The notes under the pieces are model-generated. The model was not told the DNA's origin and ran no database searches. It was given only the letters and a program-made list of their open reading frames with translations. From Alphaproteobacteria bacterium (GTDB lineage: Bacteria; Pseudomonadota; Alphaproteobacteria; M2410), in the NCBI GenBank assembly GCA_021774955.1, contig JAJFIN010000172.1:1-19548 (forward strand): DNA of 19,548 nucleotides. The letters run 5' to 3'. Both the position numbers and the translations under genes were made by a program. Below, piece by piece: positions 1-6,425 of the stretch (positions are counted from its first letter, which is position 1; each line of letters starts with the position of its first letter).

Positions 1-54
1 TGCTCTGAAAGTGGCGGATGGGACGCAAAAGGATGGTTTCGCAGTGAAGAAAAA

Positions 55-130
<76 letters not shown>

Positions 131-154
131 TTGTTGTTTCATGTGACCTAGCCA

Positions 155-218
155 GCCCACACCCCCTTCCCAACCACCCCTAGGGTACCTTATCGGGTGG
201 TTGGGCGGGGGTGTGGGC
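155..218. repeat. Long GC-rich inverted repeat (hairpin) beside tRNA-Thr
   Basis: The arms at 155-179 and 195-218 are complementary over about 24 bp with one bulged base, around a 15-nt loop containing TAGGGTACC. No T-run follows on either strand, so it is not a classical intrinsic terminator, although it could stop or protect transcripts. The inner arm and loop (CAACCACCC, AGGG, TACC, GGTTG) resemble the hairpin at 10720-10772, which suggests two members of one dispersed palindromic family. Confidence 0.7.
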
Positions 219-384
219 AGGTGATGCCATTTGGCGTAGCCAGCAAAAAGCTCCTATAGCGCAGTGCGCCGGGCTTGAAAAGGGAAAGATGTGCCGTCGT
301 TTTCGCACATTGCCTTTGGAACAGGGGCCGTTTAAAAACATCGGTGTTGGACATCCCAATGTTTTGAATGCGGGCAGATCAGTT

Positions 385-576
385 ATGACCGAGATGGATG
401 ACGCGAGCGGCAAAGGCTCTGACGGAAAACCCGTTGCAAAATCCCGCGAAGATCGTCTGTCCGAAGCCCTGCGCGCCAACCTCCAACGCCGCAAAGGCCA
501 ACAACGCGCCCGCAACCAATCGCAAGCGCAGGCGCAATCGAGATTGCCAGCACGGGGCAAGCCAGGCGGCAAGTAG
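385..576 (+). CDS. Small basic conserved hypothetical protein of the murA region
   Basis: 63 residues with a polar N-terminus followed by a strongly basic segment, REDRLSEALRANLQRRKGQQ, and an Arg/Gln/Lys-rich tail. From memory, short proteins with the pattern REDRLAxALRANLxRRK occur in Alphaproteobacteria just upstream of murA, which fits the neighbourhood although murA is now about 5.8 kb away. The ATG at 385 was chosen because the longer in-frame extension from 211 runs out of the hairpin repeat and has no protein-like composition. A second ATG at 394 is possible. No function is known. The basic amphipathic helix could bind nucleic acid or a membrane, but that is only inference. Confidence 0.7.
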   Translation: MTEMDDASGKGSDGKPVAKSREDRLSEALRANLQRRKGQQRARNQSQAQAQSRLPARGKPGGK

Positions 577-652
577 AGGCGATTTGCAGTCCGTTTGAGC
601 AGGAGATAACAGGAAAAGAATTGTGAGCTTTTTCTATCTATTACCCCATGCT
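577..652. other. Short convergent intergenic stretch
   Basis: This 76-bp gap separates the small basic gene and the leftward restriction operon, whose ends converge here. A weak AT-rich inverted repeat (GAAAAG at 613-618, CTTTTTC at 628-634) may assist transcript ends on both strands. No gene is visible. It would be the left border region of the accessory segment. Confidence 0.35.
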
Positions 653-1294
653 CTATGAACCGGCGGCGAAGATATGATGCATCTGAAACGTGCCGGATAG
701 GTGCTGCCGCGAATGATGCGTTTCTTTTAGTCTTGAATCATCAGGCCGCACAGAGGAAGGGAGCATCTCACCGGGCGATTCCATTCCCAGTTCTTCAAAG
801 CGGTTCCGGATGACCCTGCTGACATTCTGAATTGCCTGAGCGATATTGCCATCAAGCACATAGCCGAGCATACCACCCTGTCTGACTTGCGCGGCATACT
901 GCCCACGAATAAAGCGCAATATGCCATGGGTCACATATTCAGAGGTATAGGGACGAATCCCATGATCACCGACGACATTAAGCCGTTTGCACTCAAGACA
1001 GAAATAGATGTCTTCACGAGGCACCAACAGTAAAAACACAATATCCATTCTTCCCTGATCCTCGCCTACCGCAGGATCAAGCTCAACCATTTGAGGAAGT
1101 ATGTGGAAAGGTAGACAGCAGGTAATCTGATTCTGGCGAAGACAACGGCATAAAGTTTCGGTCGTTGGATCTTCGCGGGCATCTGAAGCCAGTGGAGGCA
1201 TCGACTCCCAAGTTGAAATAACAAGGTCCAAAATATCCGGCACTAGTGTATCGATCAGATCTATCCACTCATCCGGTGCACCAATCAGAGTCAT
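653..1294 (-). CDS. PD-(D/E)XK nuclease-like protein, probable restriction subunit
   Basis: 213 residues. The N-terminal half is helical and includes an acidic helix with E46 in TTETLCRCL. The catalytic-type core follows: GRMDIVF (D84) and, one strand later, YFCLECKRLN (E101, K103). This is the D-x(n)-ExK arrangement of PD-(D/E)XK nucleases, with D on one strand and ExK on the next. The C-terminal part ends with RLKETHH and FQMHHIF, and from memory similar endings are found in hypothetical proteins next to restriction methylases, so the gene looks complete. The start overlaps the stop of the methyltransferase gene as ATGA (1291-1294), so translation is probably coupled. It is likely the endonuclease, or an endonuclease subunit, of this system. 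The family and cut site are not recognised. Confidence 0.72.
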   Translation of the reverse strand: MTLIGAPDEWIDLIDTLVPDILDLVISTWESMPPLASDAREDPTTETLCRCLRQNQITCCLPFHILPQMVELDPAVGEDQGRMDIVFLLLVPREDIYFCLECKRLNVVGDHGIRPYTSEYVTHGILRFIRGQYAAQVRQGGMLGYVLDGNIAQAIQNVSRVIRNRFEELGMESPGEMLPSSVRPDDSRLKETHHSRQHLSGTFQMHHIFAAGS

Positions 1295-4200
1295 GCCTTC
1301 TCCTTGCGAGAATGCAAGAGAATGGTTCCGGCAATTTCATCCGCATCGTTGAGCGCCGCCGTCTGTGTCCAATACCTCTGCCCAATGGGCTTAACGACAT
1401 AGAGCTTGTTCTTATCAAACATCATTATACCCCGGACCGGGTCAATCGTCCTTTGCTTGCGGGGGATAGCCTTGCGCAACCGATCAAGCGAATGGAGTAC
1501 ATCTTCGCCTGCTGCGTCCATCGGCGTGTCAGCTTCTGATCGAGGGAATTTTTCCAGCACCGCAACGCCGATCCCAAGCCTATTTGAAGAGACCGTCATA
1601 CCCCGGACGACATCTGGGCCATTCTTCGCCCGCTGATTAAGCATGCCACAAACGCGTTCCATGTAAGCGGCTTGCTGCTCCACGGTGCTTTGCTTTACGG
1701 TCGGAACCGGCATCCGATTTTGCGTGGGTTGGATACTTGGAATAATGACGTTGAGGGTGTCCTCTATTAGAAACTTCTCCAACGGCTGAACATCGAAATA
1801 TTCCTCTATGAGAGGTTCAATTTCAGCTGTTGCATTCTCAATCGCATAAGCTCGACCAAGAATGCTGTTCTCAGTTTGCTGTGACACGGCATCAACAATA
1901 TTTGCAACCCTATCCACAATTTCCTTAGCGCGTTTTTTTTCTGGTAGTTGTTCAGGAAACGGCATTGGTAACCGAAGTATTTCCTGAACATGAACTTCCG
2001 GGCGATACACTCCCCAATTTGAGGAGGTGTGAAACATCAAAAACTTTGCCAAAGATGTCCGTAGATAAGCGGCCAGAAAGATGAGGAGATTGCGGTCTTC
2101 TTTCGGCCCGTGAATGCCTCTCAATGCATGTTGAAAACTGACATCAAAATCGGCATAAGCGATTCTCTGAAAACCCTTGGTTATCAGGACATGAGGAGCT
2201 TCAAAAATTTCCGTGTTTGTATTCGATTTTTGGCGGATAGTAATTTTTTTTGAGTTCAGATCCTCACAATCCGCCGGTAGTAGAAAAAGATCGATTTCTT
2301 TGCTCGTTGCCTGAATGAACTTTTTTGAGGGCAGCGTAATGGTTTTTGCTTTTTTTTGATCGTCATTGTTTCCTGCTGGTTGGAAACCTTCTGCCCTAAC
2401 CCAAGGTTTCGCGCTGCCCCTCTCAGATGGAGAGCGAACGTGGTCACGCAGTCGGGGATAAAGAGATAGCCTGTCAATAAGCCGTAGTTCACGTGGTGAA
2501 GCCCAGAATTTCTGATTCCAGATCTGTGGGGCATCAAACCCGTCAAGATCGTTCAGAAGGTCTTTGACCTGGATTTCCGTTCTGTCCGCTGGGGAAATGA
2601 TGATGACTTCCGCCTGAGTAACTGTCCAATCCGCCTTAGGACTCCAGTATTCGATAGGGCGAGGTCGAATCTCATGCCTTTCATTCTTATAGCTAACGAC
2701 GATTGCCGGATGAATGGCCTCATTAAAAAGAAACTGGCGCAAATCAGCCAAATTCAATACACGTTCAATTCCATGCTGACTTACCCATGTTTTCTGAAAC
2801 TCTATCGCTTTCGGGCCGTGGTTAAACAAAACCCCATGAGGAAGCACAAGGCATATCCGGCCGCTGGCGAGTACATGCTCTGCGGCTTTCCACACAAAAG
2901 CCGTAGCGATTTGTTTATCCGGTACAGGTTTATAGTTCTCCTTGCACCATTGGCCTGCCGGTGTTTCTGCTGTGGCAATACTACCCCAGGGGGGATTACC
3001 GACCACAAGGTCGGCATTTTCGGGAAAAGCTTCCTCTTTTTGAAAGAAGTCTGCACACCGAATGTTTTTATTAGGTAGATCCGCGCCATTCCTATTTTCA
3101 TGCGCGGTGTTGATTACTAGACGCGGCAATGCACGTCCTTTTTTTTGAAGCTCCTGAATATCTCTTGGGGTCAGTTGATCAAGATAAGCCAGATAGAGAC
3201 TGAAAGCTGTGATGCGGCACGCTGTGGGATTTATGTCCACACCGAACAGGCTTTCTTGTAACAATTGCATCAATTCTTTTGCCCGACGGGGGTTACGTGC
3301 GTTTGGGTTTGCCTGCTTCCATTCCTCTGCTATGCGGTTGAACAATCCGACTAGAAAAATTCCCGAACCACAAGCTGGGTCGAGAAATTTTTTCCCTAAT
3401 AAGGTATCGAACCCTTCGAGGGCAGAATCCAATACGATCTCGGCAAGGAACCTGGGTGTATAAAACGCACCGTCCTGCTGATCCGACGCTTTGAGAAAGT
3501 ACTCGTAAATTGCGCTGATTGTTTCAATTGGAATAAAGCCAAAATCATAGGGCCAGAAGGTTTGCTGACCACTTCGGACCTGTGTCCCATGGAAAAAATC
3601 ATTCAGGACTTGAATGTGTTTATTTGTGATTTGGCGTGACTCTACCTTTAGGTCGTCACGAAACAGATCTCCGTTAAAATCAACTGCGAGCTTATCGAAA
3701 AGCTTGTAAAGGGCTGCCTTGGCATCTCTTACAGGCTGAATTTTTAGAACATCACTCAGATGCCTCTTATCTTCAAAACCGAGTGCGTGCAGATAGTTTT
3801 CTCCTATCACTTCCCGATCAAACAAATAACAAGTGAAAACGAGGCGACAAAGCAGTGCATCGAGAACACTCGGTGCAATGTTGCGCCCTGTATGATCATC
3901 AAGAACTCCACGTGTATCCCGCAGGTTATTCAGCAGATCGCGATCGATGCGGTGGTCAGGGTCAAAGGAGCGGGCGTGTTGTCTGAAAAACTCTCCGGAC
4001 TCTACGGATACAAGAAACTCGCGAAGTCCCTCTGAAACCCGGTCAAGCGTTTTGACAAGAGCGGGTAAAGTGTCTTGCACTTGATCTTTTGGTACAGGCC
4101 GAGACATGCCGGAGTAGATATGGACCCGGTCTTTAGAAATCAGCACAAGGATCGGCGCGCCACCATGATTCCAGAACTGGCGATGAAGTTTCAGCACCTC

Positions 4201-4416
4201 ACTCGTCCTGATTTCCTCGACCTGTTTAAAATAAAGAAGAGGGGCATTCTCCACACAGAGAATACCGTCCAGTTTCAGTAGATCAAAAGCATGCCGCAGC
4301 ACGTGCGCCTGCGGAACCGACGATGTCAGATCATCTTTGCCGGAAAAGAAATTGGGATAATTTCGCTTGCTGATTCCAAAATCTTTTCGCCAGTTCGCAG
4401 CGGCATTAGCACTCAT
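1291..4416 (-). CDS. N6-adenine DNA methyltransferase of a type II-like restriction-modification system
   Basis: 1041 residues. An N-terminal region of about 300 residues (with APILVLISKDRVHIY near 87-101) precedes the methylase core. The core has GAFYTPRFLAEIV at about 316-328, motif I DPACGSGIF at 346-354 (S-adenosylmethionine binding), FGVDINPTAC at 391-400, and motif IV NPPW at 474-477, the gamma-class adenine methylase signature. Residues from about 640 to 850 form a probable target-recognition region, ending in WGVYRPEVHVQEI and LPMPFPEQL. A C-terminal helical and beta region follows. The architecture resembles Eco57I/type IIG or PglX-like methylases, but no nuclease motif is visible in the chain; the PD-(D/E)XK gene overlapping its 3' end probably supplies cleavage. 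A strong GGAGG ribosome site precedes the ATG. The gene is more AT-rich by eye than the murA cluster, consistent with horizontal transfer. Confidence 0.88.
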   Translation of the reverse strand: MSANAAANWRKDFGISKRNYPNFFSGKDDLTSSVPQAHVLRHAFDLLKLDGILCVENAPLLYFKQVEEIRTSEVLKLHRQFWNHGGAPILVLISKDRVHIYSGMSRPVPKDQVQDTLPALVKTLDRVSEGLREFLVSVESGEFFRQHARSFDPDHRIDRDLLNNLRDTRGVLDDHTGRNIAPSVLDALLCRLVFTCYLFDREVIGENYLHALGFEDKRHLSDVLKIQPVRDAKAALYKLFDKLAVDFNGDLFRDDLKVESRQITNKHIQVLNDFFHGTQVRSGQQTFWPYDFGFIPIETISAIYEYFLKASDQQDGAFYTPRFLAEIVLDSALEGFDTLLGKKFLDPACGSGIFLVGLFNRIAEEWKQANPNARNPRRAKELMQLLQESLFGVDINPTACRITAFSLYLAYLDQLTPRDIQELQKKGRALPRLVINTAHENRNGADLPNKNIRCADFFQKEEAFPENADLVVGNPPWGSIATAETPAGQWCKENYKPVPDKQIATAFVWKAAEHVLASGRICLVLPHGVLFNHGPKAIEFQKTWVSQHGIERVLNLADLRQFLFNEAIHPAIVVSYKNERHEIRPRPIEYWSPKADWTVTQAEVIIISPADRTEIQVKDLLNDLDGFDAPQIWNQKFWASPRELRLIDRLSLYPRLRDHVRSPSERGSAKPWVRAEGFQPAGNNDDQKKAKTITLPSKKFIQATSKEIDLFLLPADCEDLNSKKITIRQKSNTNTEIFEAPHVLITKGFQRIAYADFDVSFQHALRGIHGPKEDRNLLIFLAAYLRTSLAKFLMFHTSSNWGVYRPEVHVQEILRLPMPFPEQLPEKKRAKEIVDRVANIVDAVSQQTENSILGRAYAIENATAEIEPLIEEYFDVQPLEKFLIEDTLNVIIPSIQPTQNRMPVPTVKQSTVEQQAAYMERVCGMLNQRAKNGPDVVRGMTVSSNRLGIGVAVLEKFPRSEADTPMDAAGEDVLHSLDRLRKAIPRKQRTIDPVRGIMMFDKNKLYVVKPIGQRYWTQTAALNDADEIAGTILLHSRKEKA

Positions 4417-4582
4417 TGATGCCCTCCTCCTTGATACTCAGGGAAAAAGGACTTCCAATAAACTGTTGGTTTCGGAACATCGAGTTTTTGGTTAGGGCAG
4501 GAGATAAATAGGGATGGAACATTACATAAGCTGTTAGCTTTTCGCGCTTCTTAGAAATCGCAATTTCCCATTCATCCAACAT
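4406..4582 (-). CDS. Tiny ORF overlapping the methyltransferase start (58 residues)
   Basis: An open frame of 58 codons begins MLDEWEIAISKKREKLTAY and ends IKEEGINEC. Its stop lies inside the first codons of the methyltransferase gene (11-nt overlap in another frame), and an AAGGAG motif sits 11 nt before its ATG. The GGAGG site of the methyltransferase lies inside this frame, so ribosomes finishing here would be placed at the next start. It could be a genuine small subunit or a coupling leader; it is too short to recognise. The N-terminus is charged and probably helical, with no signal peptide or membrane segment. Coding status is uncertain. Confidence 0.45.
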   Translation of the reverse strand: MLDEWEIAISKKREKLTAYVMFHPYLSPALTKNSMFRNQQFIGSPFSLSIKEEGINEC

Positions 4583-4601
4583 GAAGCTTCGTACTCCTTA
4601 G

Positions 4602-4643
4602 ATCTATCTAATTGTGATAGATTTAGTAACTCACCTTAGTCAA
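4602..4643 (-). promoter_or_regulatory. Possible promoter and operator of the restriction-modification operon
   Basis: On the minus strand TTGACT (4643-4638) is followed after 18 nt by TATCAC (4619-4614), a fair -35/-10 pair. A perfect 7-bp inverted repeat, ATCTATC (4602-4608) and GATAGAT (4616-4622), overlaps the -10 element. This is the geometry of a repressor site that could time methylase and nuclease expression. The XRE-type protein encoded just upstream is an obvious candidate ligand, but that link is inference. Confidence 0.4.
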
Positions 4644-4690
4644 GAACAAAACAAGAACATATACAAGCGATATGCATAACAACCGGTCCA

Positions 4691-4912
4691 TTACCCCTTG
4701 AGCCGCACGCCGGGGCCGCCGCCATTCTCGGCAATGAATATGACGCCTGCAGCTTCCAGCGTGGTGCGAATAGAGTCGATCGAGCGTGACTGCACACCCC
4801 GCCCGCCCTCAAATCGTGTCACTGTTGCAGGGGCTACATTTGCGGCTTTTGCGAGATCACGAACGCCCCATCCAAGGGCAGTCCGTGCCATCTTGCACTG
4901 AATAGGTTTCAT
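4691..4912 (-). CDS. Short XRE-type helix-turn-helix regulator
   Basis: 73 residues. The helix-turn-helix spans about 11-40 (ALGWGVRDLAKAANVAPATV, followed by TRFEGG). It ends with EAAGVIFIAENGGGPGVRL, a tail that, from memory, recurs in many small alphaproteobacterial regulators found on integrative elements. It lies on the same strand as the restriction-modification operon, 108 bp upstream of the tiny ORF, and is divergent from the Tat-signal gene at 5110. It could therefore regulate either side. The ATG lacks a visible Shine-Dalgarno sequence (TTATCTT precedes it), so initiation may be leaderless or weak. It is shorter than typical restriction controller (C) proteins and is not a clear member of that family. 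Confidence 0.85.
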   Translation of the reverse strand: MKPIQCKMARTALGWGVRDLAKAANVAPATVTRFEGGRGVQSRSIDSIRTTLEAAGVIFIAENGGGPGVRLKG

Positions 4913-4958
4913 AAGATAACTTTGATATAAGTAATTAGTACACTGTGCTCATTTTTGC

Positions 4959-4987
4959 TTGACGCGCGATTCGAGACTGCGCACAAT
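4959..4987 (+). promoter_or_regulatory. Candidate sigma70 promoter for the Tat-signal gene pair
   Basis: TTGACG (4959-4964) and CACAAT (4982-4987) are separated by 17 nt, matching 5/6 and 4/6 consensus bases. Transcription from here would give a leader of about 115 nt that contains the hairpin at 5049-5075 before the ATG at 5110. Predicted only from pattern. Confidence 0.4.
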
Positions 4988-5048
4988 GTATTTTGTTTTT
5001 AGTACGAAGCAAGCATTGGCGATTCTCGCTGAAAACCATTTAGCGGCC

Positions 5049-5075
5049 CGACAAGGCGCTAGTAACACCTTGTCG
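5049..5075 (+). promoter_or_regulatory. Leader hairpin upstream of the Tat-signal gene
   Basis: A perfect 8-bp stem (CGACAAGG at 5049-5056, CCTTGTCG at 5068-5075) with an 11-nt loop lies 35 nt before the start codon and 20 nt before the AAAGGAGG ribosome site. No T-run follows. It may be an operator palindrome for the divergent HTH protein or an RNA stability element. Confidence 0.35.
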
Positions 5076-5109
5076 AGCCTAACCAAACCAACCTTGAAAG
5101 GAGGTCGGC

Positions 5110-5556
5110 ATGGCTGATCACACGCCTATCACAAATCGCAGACAATTGTTAATCGGGACCAGCGCTTTGGCGCTCACAAGCGTAGCACTCCCAGCAGCCG
5201 CGCTGGCGCCGGCCGCTTTGCAGAACCCGGACCCTCTGGGTCGCGACCCGGCCCACCTGGCCTATTACTGGGTCAGGGAGGCAGAAGCCAAATTGCGGGT
5301 CTTTACCGGCGGGCGGGAGGGCTACAATAAGCTCTACAATGACCTGGCCGCCGCCGAAGAAGCCCTGGCGGAAACCGACGCGACCAGCTTGATGGGGGTT
5401 CACGCCAAACTAAAACACATCATTACCGTGATGGATTGGGGCGTTCATGACCGGTGCATCGAAGCCCATCTATGCCGCTCGGCGCTCGATGACCTCAACC
5501 AGATGATCGTGGCGACACCGCCCGACTTTGCGTTTGACTTCGGGAGGCTGTCATGA
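5110..5556 (+). CDS. Hypothetical protein with Tat-type signal; paralogue of the next gene
   Basis: 148 residues. The N-terminus has a twin-arginine motif, TNRRQLLIG (R10-R11), then a hydrophobic stretch to about residue 31 and an ALA before a possible cleavage near residue 33. This suggests folded export to the periplasm by Tat. The mature part, from D46 (DPAHLAYYWVREAEA) through ATSLMGVHAKL to SALDDLNQM, is predicted to be mostly helical and aligns with residues 16-107 of the downstream protein. A perfect AAAGGAGG ribosome site lies about 5 nt before the ATG, and the gene ends in an ATGA overlap with its neighbour. From memory, similar small proteins ending a helical repeat with TPAT-x-x-G occur near integrases in Alphaproteobacteria. 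Function is unknown. Confidence 0.8.
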   Translation: MADHTPITNRRQLLIGTSALALTSVALPAAALAPAALQNPDPLGRDPAHLAYYWVREAEAKLRVFTGGREGYNKLYNDLAAAEEALAETDATSLMGVHAKLKHIITVMDWGVHDRCIEAHLCRSALDDLNQMIVATPPDFAFDFGRLS

Positions 5557-6110
5557 GCGCGGCGGGCACTGAAAAGAACTGGCAGGCTTATGGCGGTGAT
5601 CCGGCTTATATCGCCTATGCCCGGGCCAGGAAGGCCGAAGCAGAGGTCAATGCCTTTAGCGGCGACAGCGACGGGCCGGAATATGACGCTCTGTTTGCGT
5701 CCTATATCGCCTTGGAACGGAAATTGGCGGCAACGCCCGCCACCAGCCTCGTGGGTGTGCTGGGCAAGATGAAGCGTCTGGCTTCGGACCAAGGGTGGCG
5801 GTCGGACGATCCCTGGCTTGCCTCCTGCTTCGGCCTTGCGGTGCTGGACGATCTGCGCCGTCTGATTGCGGCCCAGGATGAAGCGGATAGAAAAGTTTGT
5901 GCTGAGAGCGATGAGGATCAGAAGAATTACGATTTTGATTCGATGGAAGATACGATCTATAACCTCAGGGCGGCGGCGGCTTTGTTTACCGATCTGGCTA
6001 TGGGCGGCGGTTCCGAACTGAACCAGTCCGATCTGTATTTTCTGGCCAATGCCATCGCCAGCGAGGCCGATACCCTCTACCGTCTCCATTACGGCCGCGC
6101 CCCGGATTAG
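5553..6110 (+). CDS. Hypothetical protein, cytoplasmic paralogue of the Tat-signal protein
   Basis: 185 residues with no signal peptide. Residues 16-107 (DPAYIAYARARKAEA, then LERKLAATPATSLVGVLGKM, then VLDDLRRLI) match the mature part of the preceding protein in order and spacing. A C-terminal extension (about 130-182) is a predicted helical pair with DTIYNLRAAAALFTDLAMGG and FLANAIASEADTLYRLHYG, loosely like small DUF3077-type helical hairpins, although that resemblance is weak. The ATG overlaps the upstream stop by 4 nt, so translation is coupled. The pair probably arose by duplication, after which one copy gained or the other lost an export signal. No enzymatic motif is visible and function is unknown. 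Confidence 0.78.
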   Translation: MSAAGTEKNWQAYGGDPAYIAYARARKAEAEVNAFSGDSDGPEYDALFASYIALERKLAATPATSLVGVLGKMKRLASDQGWRSDDPWLASCFGLAVLDDLRRLIAAQDEADRKVCAESDEDQKNYDFDSMEDTIYNLRAAAALFTDLAMGGGSELNQSDLYFLANAIASEADTLYRLHYGRAPD

Positions 6111-6142
6111 GCGTGTGGCTGTACTGATGAATTATGAGGGTA

Positions 6143-6280
6143 GTTACCTTAATTCCGTATCAAGAGTATCTTTCCATGGTTCGAGATAGCGCTAAAGCGC
6201 CCCTCACCATGACGTCAATATTTATGTCATCCTGGTCTCGAAGGGTGTGTGGGATTTAGAGGGGCCGTTACCTTAATTCC
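6143..6280. repeat. Pair of 14-bp direct repeats bracketing a palindrome
   Basis: GTTACCTTAATTCC occurs at 6143-6156 and exactly again at 6267-6280, 124 bp apart, between the hypothetical pair and murA. The interval holds the palindromic element at 6175-6211. They could be flanking duplications of a small inserted element, an old recombination scar at the right edge of the accessory segment, or two protein-binding sites. No third copy was noticed elsewhere in the window. Confidence 0.6.
6175..6211. repeat. Dispersed palindromic repeat, CATGGT-TCGAGA type
   Basis: Outer arms CATGGT (6175-6180) and ACCATG (6206-6211) enclose TCGAGA and an inner stem GCGCT/AGCGC. The layout is the same as the element at 11181-11217, with a different inner stem. 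From memory, such TCGAGA...CCTCACCATGA palindromes are common intergenic repeats in Alphaproteobacteria. The rest of the 6111-6422 gap holds only the direct repeats and a GC-rich leader before murA. Confidence 0.65.
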
Positions 6281-6425
6281 CAGCGCCGCCCCCTTCCCGC
6301 CGCAAAATCGCCCTCTTGCCCCTATTCCCTCTGCTCTCAAAACTAAGGCTTTCGGGGGCGGGCAAGACCGGGTAAAACGCGAGGTCTTTGGGCGCGGGTG
6401 ATCTCGGCAATGAATTGGATGAGTG

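Noticed and set aside
155..218. Intrinsic terminator after the tRNA
   Set aside because: The hairpin lies on the 5' side of the tRNA gene and has no T-tract on either strand.
180..572. 130-codon open frame opposite the small basic gene
   Set aside because: It overlaps the hairpin repeat and is Arg/Pro/Cys-rich; the plus-strand product matches a remembered conserved pattern.
1291..4416. BREX (PglX) or DISARM assignment of the methylase
   Set aside because: None of the partner genes (brxA/B/C, pglZ, brxL, drmA/B) lies nearby, and the chain is shorter than typical PglX; a type II-like assignment is simpler.
5445..6089. 214-codon open frame on the minus strand opposite the paralogue pair
   Set aside because: The plus strand shows paralogous proteins with coupled starts and a good ribosome site; the minus-strand translation lacks recognisable features.
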